Positions 54,878-64,000 of a stretch of 64,000 nt of DNA are shown here, piece by piece. How positions within the stretch are numbered: the stretch's first letter is position 1; the number at the start of each line of letters is the position of its first letter. Both the position numbers and the translations under genes were made by a program. Origin of the DNA: Loripinus fragilis (Eukaryota; Mollusca; Bivalvia; Lucinida; Lucinidae); the NCBI GenBank assembly GCA_964019695.1, contig OZ026520.1, positions 34,514,620 to 34,578,619 of the forward strand, given 5' to 3'. The notes beneath the pieces were generated by a model. The model worked only from the letters and a program-made list of their open reading frames with translations, was not told where the DNA came from and searched no databases.

Positions 54878-57126
54878 TAAATTATGATCTTTGGTACTCG
54901 ACTAGACCAGCGCTTTAATTTTAATTGTGGAAAAAATACGTAGTCAGATAGCATCTCAGAATCAAGCAAATGTGACTCAAACAGATGAAAACCAAAATCA
55001 TCAGCAAAGTAATAACCGTCTGATAGAGTTCACTCCAGCATCTGAAGAAGAAATAAAAAAAAACTAGTTATTCCTCACCTAATAAGTCATGTAAATTGGA
55101 TCCTATACCAGCATGGCTATTAAAACTGTGCTTGCCAGAACTCTTACCAACATTGACAAAAATTGTTAACACTTCAATGGAAACTTCACATGTTCCCAAA
55201 TCATTCAAAAGCTCACATGTTCGTCCATTGCTGAAAAAGGAAAACATTGATGCAAACACACTAAAGAACTATAGACCAGTTTCAAATTTGCCGTTTGTCT
55301 CAAAGATCCTTGAAAAAGTGGTAAGCTCACGCATAGAAGAACATTTGACTGTAAACAATCTTCATGAAGAACATCAATCCGCGTACAGAAAATTCCACTC
55401 ATCTGAAACGGCATTGATTAAAGTGCAGAATGACATTTTACAATCTTTAGATCAAAATGAAATCGCAGTGTTGGTTCTGCTTGATCTATCTGCTGCTTTT
55501 GACACAATTGACCATGAGACATTATTACACAGATTAGAATACCAATTTGGCATAGGCGACAAATCTCTTTCCTGGATGCGATCATATTTGACTGATCGTT
55601 ATCAAACAGTTTGTATAGACGGAAAAATGTCTTAACCTGTTCGTATGCAATTCAGTGTTCCCCAAGGATCGGTGTTAGGGCCGAAATTTTACAAAATGTA
55701 CACAAAACCAGTTGGATTAATTTGCAAAAAGTATGGACTACGTCATCATTTCTACACAGATGACTCACAACTTTATATCTCTTTCAAACCAATTGATAAC
55801 CTTTCCAAAAGAGAAACATTACGTCGTGTCGAAATGTGTCTTTGTGAAATTTTGATCTGGATGCACACAAATATGCTGAAGTTGAACTCAGATAAAACTG
55901 AAATGATTGTATTTGCTTCAAACAAAAACGAAGTATCCAGTCAAGAAATAAAAATAAACATTGGGAACGCAGAAATCAAACCATCATTAGTTGTCAGAAA
56001 CCTTGGGGTAATGCTTGATAGCAAAATGGACATGGAACAACACACCAAATCTGTTTGACGTTCGTGCTACGGTCAAATTCGACAGATTGGACATATTCGG
56101 AAATTCCTGACTTGCGACGCTACTAAAATGCTCGTTAACTCTTTAGTAACATCACGAATGGACTACTGTAATGGGCTGTTGTATAGTGTGCCAATGACAA
56201 CACTTAAAAAGCTACAAACTGTCCAGAACACTGCAGCACGTCTCATTTCAAAAACAGCGCGACATGACCACATATCCTCCGTTCTGAAAGATTCGCACTG
56301 GCTACCAGTACAACAAAGAATTTAATTTAAAATATTGACGCTTACTTTCAAGGCTCTTCACAACCTAGCACCAGAGTACATTAAAAACTTACTCCAAATA
56401 TACAAACCCGGGAGAAATCTTAGGTCACAGAGCAGCTCAATTAGGCCGGTGCTTCCAAAAAGTAGGACCATGACATATGGGGATAGATGCTTCGCCTCAT
56501 CTGCACCCAAGTTATGGAACGAATTGCCATCGAAAATCAGAGACTGTGAAACATTAGACTCTTTTAAAGGATCTCTAAAAACTTACTTATTTACCCAGTC
56601 CCATGGTTAATAATTCAAAAAGACTATGACATTGTTCTTCAGACAAGTAGAACATATAATATAAGACAGTGTTGTTCAGACAAGTAGAACATATAATATA
56701 AGACAGTGTTGTTTTTTATTCCTGATAAGACAGTGTTAGTTTTAAATTCTGTAGTGTCCCGCAGACTGATGGCCTGTGTCAGGAACGACCTGGATAGGCC
56801 CCTGTTCCAATCAGACAGCTTCCTAACACATACTCTCAGTATTGCAATCACTTACATTGCAATCACTTACAATGTACCTGAAATTTAGCTACATAATGTG
56901 TATTTTTTGTAACTTCTGTGATATGCTATGTTTTAGTATTTTAAGTATAAAACTTTAGGCACAGTACATGTATTATTGCTATAATTGCGCACATAATTGC
57001 TGTTGTCTTAAATGCTATTTTTATCTGTCTTAGAAATTTTTTAAGAACGTAGATATGTATTGTAAAGCGCTTTTGAACACTTATGAAAAGGGCGCTATAT
57101 AAAAGTGGTATATTATTATTTATTAT
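54878..57126 (+). mobile_element. CR1/L2-like LINE, 5'-truncated, RT with several stops
   Basis: Frames in order: LIEFTPASEEEIKK (about 55018), DPIPAWLLKLCLPELLPTLT (55096), PLLKKENID, NYRPVSNLPFVSKILEKVVS, LLDLSAAFDTIDHETLLHRL, a stop at 55633, then FSVPQGSVLGP (55645), FYTDDSQLYISF (catalytic YADD changed to YTDD, about 55750), MLKLNSDKTEMIVF, LGVMLD, a stop at 56056, MDYCNGLLYSVP, DSHWLPVQQRI, a stop, and LTFKALHNLAPEYIKNLL to SFKGSLKTYLFTQSHG (stop 56608). The 3' UTR ends GTAAAGCGCTTTTGAAC, GGCGCTATATAAAAGTGG and a TATTATTATT tail. These 3' signatures are typical of L2/CR1 elements. Not active. Confidence 0.9.
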
Positions 57127-58406
57127 AATAATCTAGGTGGTCACAAAATTGACATCTGTACTGACTTTAAATATCTTGGTGTTGTTTTTAGCAGAAACAG
57201 GCACTTCCACCAAACAAAGAAACATAATGTTGAGCAAGCTAGGAAGGCAATGTATGTACTTTTCAAACGAATTCGTTATCTTGATATTCCAATTGATTTG
57301 CAGTTGTATTTATTTGACCATATTATTTTACCTATTGCATTATATGGTTGTGAAATATGGGGCTTTGAAAAAAGCCAAATTATTGAAAATTTACATAATG
57401 ATTTCCTTAGACAGATTATTAACTTGAGAAAAAGTACCCTTATATATATGTTACATGCAGAATTGGGACGACATTCAATACAAATTAATATAAAGTCAAG
57501 AATGATAGGTTTCTGGTTATTAATTGTCAATTGAAAAAAGAATCCAAATTATCAAAATTACTGTACTCAATAATGCTTAAAGAAAACGAAAAGGGTTCTT
57601 ATAATTTCAAATGGATCCGCTGTATAAATGACATACTTGTTGGTGTTGGCCGACCTGATCTTTTTTAAAACTGAGCAGTCAATAACCCAAATTCTGTGAA
57701 AATGGATATTTCACGAACATTGTCAGATTTGTATATTCAAGAATGTAATGAGAAAGCTAACGTTTCCTCAAAAGGAAAACAATATCTTTTATTTTAAGAC
57801 AATCTCAATTTTGAACAATATTTGATTAATGTTTCAAAATTTTATTATTCCACAATTATCAAATATAGGACTGGTAACCTTCGGCTCCCAGTTGAGTCTG
57901 GACGATGGAATATTATACCATTAAATGAGCGAAAATGTAAAATTTGCACTAAAGACGACATTGGTGATGAGTATCAATATTTGTTTACTTGTGACTTTTT
58001 AAGAGTGACAGAAAATTGTATTTGAAACCGTATTTTTATGTTAAGCCAAATATACGCAAGTATAGGGAGTTTTTTTTTACCTCAACCAATGAAGCAACGC
58101 TCATTAAATTATCAAAATTTGTTGCAATTATTATGGAAAAGGTTTCTGTGTTGATTGTTTTTCCAAATGATTGAAATAAATTATGTTCCAATCTATATGA
58201 AGATTAATCATATATTCTTTGTTATTAAAGGTCAAATTCCTGTCATGGACTATATTCCCAATACAATAATATTGTATTTCATAGTACACTGTATTTATGT
58301 ATTATGTCTATTTCACTGCACAACATGTTTACGTTAATCTCTTACGCCACCTGTGAGTGGCCTGAATAGCATAGTTTTTCAATAAACTTATGTTCTGTTC
58401 TGTTCT
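57127..58406 (+). mobile_element. second LINE fragment, RT thumb to C-terminal knuckle
   Basis: HKIDICTDFKYLGVVFSRNR (57140), QARKAMYVLFKRIRYLDIPI, FDHIILPIALYGCEIWGFEK, LRKSTLIYMLHAELGR, a stop near 57532, then IIKYRTGNLRLPVESGRW and ERKCKICTKDDIGDEYQYLF with a final cysteine (about 57945). Its knuckle histidine reads as Tyr. The 3' end is AATAAACTTATGTTCTGTTC with a TGTTC repeat. It lacks the RT palm, so it is truncated. The FKYLG, LGR and knuckle blocks relate it to 46258-47575. Confidence 0.85.
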
Positions 58407-58462
58407 GCTAGTCGCTTGAGTATTCTATGATTGTTTAGCTACTGACTGAACACTTTTGATGT

Positions 58463-58894
58463 AAAGTTTACCAAGCAAGGCTTCGAGACATATATTCAAT
58501 CACTCGGTAGAGCATCGTGCTTTGAGAACACACGATGAATCTGACATAATGAGTTTATCAGGCAAGGCTTCGAGAACGCATGTTGAATCACTCGGCAGAG
58601 TCTTATGAGGTTATCAGGCAAGGCTTCGAGAACGCGTAGAGCCTCGTGAGTTTACCAGGCAAGGTTTCGAGAACCTTAACTCATGTTGAATCACTGGGCA
58701 GAGCCTCGTTAGTTTACCAGGCAAGGCTTTGAGAACTCATGTTGAATCACTCGACAGAGCCTCCGTAAGTTTACCCGGCAATGCTTCGAGAACGGATGTT
58801 GAATCAATCGGCAGAGCCTCGCGATGTCAGCATGCGGTATCGAAGCATAGCCTAGTAAACATGATATCAAAGACGCTCACCTAGTATTCTCTAT
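58463..58894. mobile_element. element with ~65 bp tandem core and GATATCAAAGACGCTCACCT end
   Basis: Six to seven units of ACCAGGCAAGGCTTCGAGAA, CGCATGTTGAATCACTCGGC and AGAGCCTCG. The right end TAGTAAACATGATATCAAAG, ACGCTCACCTAG matches the terminus of 14225-14360, which has only about one and a half units. A CTTTTGATGTAAAG at 58456 may be its degraded left end. Confidence 0.7.
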
Positions 58895-59013
58895 ATACTG
58901 AGTCAGCTACATCAATGCAAGCAAATTATATTTGGTAACATCTGACATCGCTGTTTGAAATCAAACATACTCAGCAACACCTGTGAATTGTCATGTGCCA
59001 CGCAGTTAATTAA

Positions 59014-59225
59014 CACGTGCGTTACAGCCAATGGCAGTTCAGTTAACAATAACGATGCACACAAAAAGGTAAAAGAATTGTAACAATTTAACACAGGGCT
59101 ATACGTAATCTCGCGTAATACTCACGATTTACGGTGAGCTGGTATCGCTATTACTCGCTTCGTTATTTAAGTACAGTCGCTGGTCCGTATATTCAGTTCA
59201 CTCTGAACACCATCTCTTGAACATC
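59014..59225 (+). promoter_or_regulatory. compact promoter and 5' UTR
   Basis: A TATA-like TATTTAAG (59164-59171) is followed by the initiator match TCAGTT with its A at 59195, 31 bp downstream, the expected spacing. A CCAAT box (59028-59032) and an E-box CACGTG (59014-59019) lie farther upstream. The predicted 5' UTR is only about 31 bases. All elements are read from sequence; activity is inferred. Confidence 0.5.
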
Positions 59226-59271
59226 ATGCAGTTCTTGATATCAGTAACCTTGATTCTGTGCGTCTATATAG
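59226..59271 (+). CDS. first exon of a secreted-protein gene, signal peptide only
   Basis: ATG at 59226 opens MQFLISVTLILCVYIG: short polar start, an 11-residue hydrophobic core and small residues at the end, the form of a cleavable signal peptide. The frame reaches a strong donor GGTAAGC, leaving one base (G) of a split codon, so the next exon must be in phase 1. Signal peptides alone on the first exon are usual for small secreted peptides such as antimicrobial or shell-matrix proteins, but the mature product is not visible. A LINE of 3.9 kb starts 76 bp into the intron. I searched 63256-64000 for a phase 1 continuation and found none that I trust, so the rest of the gene probably lies beyond the window. 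Confidence 0.5.
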
Positions 59272-59347
59272 GTAAGCTTTTTCTCCGTCTTAATTTTCTC
59301 TATTAAATTTGGACAATCCTTACCATGTAACATGATAGTACTTATCG

Positions 59348-62300
59348 TTATTTTAACCAGAGATATAAATATAGATTTTTTAAATCTTACTAATAGCCAA
59401 ATGAAGGATTGTTTAACAATTTCCAGTTTGAGGAATGTACTTAATGAACCGACAAGAGTAACAATTAACTCGTCCACATTGATTGATCTGGTAATTGTTT
59501 CTGATGCTTGTACTGTTTTAGACTCTCGTAAGGCCACATACATCGCTATTCAGATAAGCATCAAAATATCAACATCGTACTACAGAGAAGTTTGGAATTA
59601 TAGGAATGCTGATACTGAGATAATTAATAAGATTATATAATTGGGATTCAACTATAAATGATAACTGTGCAATAGGTGACGCTTGTATCAACTTCACTGA
59701 TGTATTTCTGAAATTTTGTAAGAAATGTATTCCATGTCGAAAGGTGCTTATAAGACAAAATGATAAACCTTGGTTTAATTCCGAAATTAGGCATAACTTT
59801 CGACTTCGCGATAAACTAAGGCAACGCTGTTTTAAGACAAAGCGAGAAAGTGACCATGTTTCATTTGAACAACAAAGGAACAAAGTGAATAACATGATAA
59901 AATATGCAAAAGAAAATTTTATTCATAAAATCGATGATATTCTTGGGAATCCGGAAATAGGAAATTCTAGTAAAACATTTTGGCAAGTCATGGGGCGATT
60001 TATGGGAAAAACTGGCACATCAATTAATATACCACCACTAAATAAGCAATATAATACTCTCGCATTTTCTGACTTTGAAAAAGCCCAATACCTAAATTCC
60101 TATTTTGCTTCCATCTCTACTATTGATGGCACCAATACCGACTTACCAAATTTTGAAAAAAAGTTGTAATGTAGATTTTACACAAATAAGATTTACTGAA
60201 TCTGAAGTGGTAGACGTTTTAAAAATACTTAAGCTCAATAAGGCAACAGGTCCAGATGGAATAAGCAATAGAATGCTAAAATTAACCCATAGTACTGTTT
60301 CCTATCCTCTAACTAAAACTCTTTACTTTTTCTTTAACAACTCATACATACCCAGATTTATGGAAAATTGCACATGTGATGCCACTTTTTAAAAAAGAAG
60401 AAAAGTCGTTTTGATGTAACTATAGACCAGTTTCATTAACAAGCAATGTTGGCAAGTCTTTCGAAAGAATTGGTTTCAAGCATATGTACACATTTTTGAA
60501 AATGAACTATTGTATAAATATCAATCAGGGTTCCTGCCTGGTCATTCTACTGTTCACCAATTAATTGAGCTTGTACATAATACGTGCCTGTCTTTTGAGA
60601 ACCATGAAGCTAATTGTCAGGTATTTTGTGATATATCTTAAGCTTTTGACCGGGTTTGGCATAGGGGATTAATGCATAAACTAGAAAAATATGGCATAAA
60701 AGGTGACATTTTAATGTGGATAAAAAGCTATTTAGCATCTAGAAAACAGAGGGTGTTTGTAAATGGAGTCTTGTCTGATGAACTGCCATTGAATGCAGGT
60801 GTTCCTCAAGGATCTGTTCTTTGTCCATTATTATCTTTGATATATATTAACGATATTGCAGACAAATTGTTAGGAAAAATGCGTTTATATGCAGATGACA
60901 CTTCTCTCAGTTACTCATCATCTGATTAGATCAAATAGAAATTGTACTAAATAACGATCTAAAAAATTTGAAAGAATGGGCACTAAAATGGCTAATCAAT
61001 TTTAATCCTGCAAAACAGAAGTTATACTTGTTTCTAACATTTTTCATGACTATGACTTACAGTTGACTTACGACGACGCTGTCTTAAATATTGTAGAAAC
61101 TCACAAACACTTGGGTATCTATCTCTCAGCCAACAATAAATGGACCAAGCATATTGATTCAATAATAATGTCACCTTCTAAGCAAGTTTCATACCTGAGG
61201 AAATTATAATACAAATTGTCTAAAGATACACTTAATAAATTGTATTGCACGTATATAAGACCCTTACTAGAATATGGATCTGAAGTTTGAGATGGCTGTT
61301 CAATCAATGACACCAATCGATTAGAGCAGATACAGCGTAATGCAGCTCGCATAGTTACAGGGCTTCCAATTTGTGCTTCTTTGCGCTCTCTATACTTTGA
61401 AACTGGATGGGAATTTTTTGCGGACAGAAGCCAAATAAGAGAGTTAACATTAATGTACAAAATTGTAAATGGAGATGCTCCTGCATATCTTATCGATTTA
61501 TTGCCAAATGCGAGGCTTGTTCAGAAACTATTGAGACAAGCGCCATTTTGTCAAACGGACTGACAGTGTTTTAAACAAAGTACATTTACATTAACTGCAG
61601 CATCTAAGTGAACGTGGGCTGGATTATCTTACAGTTATCTTTAATGACAATAGTGCAATAGCATTTAGATGACGGATACCCCACCACATTGGAGCACGCC
61701 ATATAACGTTTGCGTTCATTGTGGAGTGTCTATAATAATATCATTCAGGTAATTACGCTACAATGATAAATTGACAATTTAGGGATTCTTGGTGCATACA
61801 CTATTGATATGTTTGTCTGCATTTGCTGAATCAACTAATTATCTGTATGGACTTTGGATATATATGGCATTACTTGTTATATGTGAAAATCTGAACAATA
61901 CATTGATAAAACCCACTGATGTAGGCATGTCAAATTTATTTTTGATAGTAAAAAGCAAATTGAATAGTCTGTTAAAATGTGTTTCAATCAAACACTTTTG
62001 CCAGCTGAAAATGAAACATAGCTAAACATTTTGTTTTAACTTCATTTCAAAATTGTATTTAGGCGTTGTGCTCAGTGATTTCGTTTTTGGTGCTCCACGT
62101 TTTCCACAGACGTCGTAATTTTGACATTTGAAATTCAAGAGTATCCTTGAGCATGTGCCAAATATGCCATTCAAATACCTGTTAACGTTACACATCTGTT
62201 ATCAAATGATGCACATGGAAAGGCAGTTTTGGCTGTACAATGTTTGCAAAATATTTTACTTCGATCAGATACGTTATGGCGATTGTAAAATTGAGTATTC

Positions 62301-63255
62301 TTAACACTTTGAGAAATTTTTGACGTGCTCCGGTAATTGCTACCCATGGTTACTAAGGCAACAGAAGAATGAAAGTTGAGGCAGTAAGTCCTACATTGTA
62401 TACCATAATAACTTTGCAAGAGGACAATAATAGTTGATTGTGAATTTCAACTGCCTACGCCAAAGATTGCATGTTAAAATGCATGTGTCTCAATAGTTTC
62501 TGAACAAGCCTCGTAGAGTAAATAACATAACTGCTTATAACCTGAGAAATAGTAATGATTTTGAGATTCCATTTTCTAGACTTTGCTCATACGAAAATTC
62601 CTACTTTCCGTCCACTTTAAAGCTATGGAAAGAATTAGAATCGATTCAAATCAAATATCAAGACAATACCAGATAAAATTCCTGATTATACAAACGTAGG
62701 AGAACGTAAATACAACATAATGTTGACTCGCATCAGACATAGAAGCAGTAGCTTAAAAGCCGATCTTTATGGTGTGAATATCATTCCAAGTCCTGCATGC
62801 AGTTGTGGAGCTCCTATCGAAAATGCAAACCACTATTTTTTCGAATGTCCCCTATATATTAACCAAAGAAACACTCTTTTTATTTATTTAAATAGACTGC
62901 AAATTAATGATGCTGACGTTGCTGTACTGACTACAGGATCTCATAATTATGATGATAATATAACAGATCAATAATTCAGTCCGCTATCAAATTTATTAAA
63001 GACTCACAAAGGTTCGAATGATTGTCATGCCTGTCCACACGCCTTCTTTGCAATATTGTTTCATCAGCAGTGGTGCCGTGGTATGGGAGGATGATGGTAT
63101 GTGTGATTGTATATGTATGCTGTAAACATTATTGTATCCACCATTGTAACTGATATAATATGTTGTCATATTTGGGAAAGGACTATCTAATATTGTAATA
63201 ACTTGTGTCCAATCCCTTTGTTTGCTTTTGCAATAAAATATGTTTAATCTAATCT
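59348..63255 (+). mobile_element. CR1/Jockey-like LINE with 11 bp target duplication, split by a mariner-like element
   Basis: Starts in the endonuclease domain (ILTRDINIDFLNL, NEPTRVTINSSTLIDLVIVS). Then KPWFNSEIRHNFRLRDKLRQ (59760), KTFWQVMGRF, NKATGPDGISNRMLKL (60238), WIKSYLASRKQRVFVNGVLS, LNAGVPQGSVLCPLLSLIYI (60790) and catalytic LYADDTSLSYSSSD (about 60890). After frame breaks come ELTLMYKIVNGDAPAYLIDL (61440), and beyond the insertion NNITAYNLRNSNDFEIPFSR (62521) and knuckle CSCGAPIENANHYFFEC (62799). The 3' end is CAATAAAATATGTTTAATCT-AATCTAG. AGTACTTATCG (59337-59347) and AGTACATATCG (63256-63266) are the target duplication, with one mismatch. It is inactive. Confidence 0.9.
61511..62513. 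mobile_element. 1,003 bp mariner-like element inside the LINE
   Basis: CGAGGCTTGTTCAGAAACTA-TTGAGACA at the left is mirrored by TGTCTCAATAGTTTCTGAAC-AAGCCTCG at the right. The TA target is intact on the right (62514-62515) and reads TG on the left (61509-61510). Removing the element joins LLPN to RVNNITAYNLRN in frame. No transposase is readable, and the length is below the usual 1.2-1.3 kb, so it is a deleted, non-autonomous copy. Confidence 0.85.
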
Positions 63256-63266
63256 AGTACATATCG

Positions 63267-64000
63267 TAGTGTTGTGGCGTATCATATACACCAGATTAAG
63301 GAGATTTACTATATTACGCAAGGGTTTTCTGAAAATTTTTAATATAAGTGGTACCTGAAAGGACAACATACATGTATCTGTGTGTGAGACTTACAGATAT
63401 TTAGAGAAGCCATGGAAGGCAGACATTACCATGAGAATGTGTGACTTCATTTCATTTTAACTTTGTATTTTGTATGTTAAAAATAAAAGGTTTTAAAAAA
63501 ATCTGCATAATTTGCAATGAAATTGTGGATTTTATTGGACTTTCAATCCATTTGAAAAGAAATGATAAAATAAATTTTATGAATATATGTATTGTTCTTT
63601 AGTCACATGTCTTAAGTCATATTTTTTTCAGTCGTAAATATTGAGTCATTATTGATGCGTGTAATATGAACCTTTAAGTCTTTCAGCTCTTATTTCACAT
63701 GTTTTTCATATACAAAAAATATTTCCATAGTCGGTTCAAAAGCTTATAAAGAGCTTTTGTTTTACTGTTATCATAATATGGTTATTATGTCTACTGACTC
63801 AAAATAAAGCTTATCTTATCTTATTTGATTTAAAGTGGCAACCTCCACTGGCTTGTTAGAGCTCAGATTTTAGATTTTTGAGCTGCTATTACTTCGGTTT
63901 CATGTCCGATTTTGATCGAATTCGTATTCAAATGAACGCTTTTATAAAGCCTTTGATTTGATGCACAATGTGTATGAATATTGCTTTCCCTTTTAACGTT
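63267..64000. other. intron or intergenic sequence after the LINE
   Basis: A LINE-like 3' tail (CAAAATAAAGCTTATCTTAT-CTTATTTG, 63801-63828) marks the end of another, unidentified retroelement. AAAATAAAAGG occurs at 63480. Possible acceptors at 63390 and 63626 lead quickly to stops in the phase needed by the exon at 59226. Confidence 0.45.

Noticed and set aside
63380..63660. Second exon for the signal-peptide gene after acceptors at 63390 or 63626
   Set aside because: In the required phase 1 the first meets a stop after two codons and the second after about 12, so neither gives a convincing mature peptide.

Overview
The window looks like a repeat-saturated, AT-rich invertebrate nuclear locus, most likely from a marine bivalve mollusc. 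The reasons are spliced eukaryotic exons, several CR1/Jockey-like and RTE-like non-LTR retrotransposon fragments, tRNA-headed SINEs, and dense families of small inverted-repeat elements like those I associate with clams. The species is inference; no sequence search could be run. I see no bacterial operons, rRNA, true tRNA or CRISPR.

Host genes are few. On the + strand, three exons (798-944, 4286-4467, 14062-14199) join in phase to give the C-terminal ~154 residues of a glycosyltransferase family 8 protein resembling glucoside xylosyltransferase (GXYLT). Its 3.3 kb and 9.6 kb introns are filled with repeats, including two ~1 kb elements in opposite orientation and a 1 kb array of a ~43 bp minisatellite. 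Near the other end, 59164-59271 carries a compact promoter and a first exon encoding a signal peptide (MQFLISVTLILCVYIG) ending in a consensus splice donor; the intron that follows received a large LINE. A minus-strand tyrosine-recombinase remnant lies at 16795-17338, beside an array of twelve hairpin-forming motifs (17439-18300). A GC-richer, protein-like minus-strand segment with a possible transmembrane helix and splice donor lies at 51194-51860.

The rest is layered transposon history. A composite unit at 24.29-27.0 kb recurs inverted at 35.3-41.6 kb and resumes at 52.4-52.6 kb. The break in that right-hand copy is a 10,805 bp insertion (41609-52413) with long terminal inverted repeats and a 6 bp target duplication (TGGCAC), confirmed by the uninterrupted left-hand copy. 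This giant element holds nine ~255 bp satellite units whose hairpin core repeats its own subterminal motif, and these units have in turn been invaded by a LINE-containing block, a SINE and a 1.1 kb DNA element. I found no transposase in it and cannot assign it to a known superfamily.

The last 9 kb contains three LINE copies. Two (54878-58406) sit inside a small inverted-repeat element. The third (59348-63255) has an 11 bp target duplication and is itself split by a 1,003 bp mariner-like element; excising that element restores the LINE reading frame.
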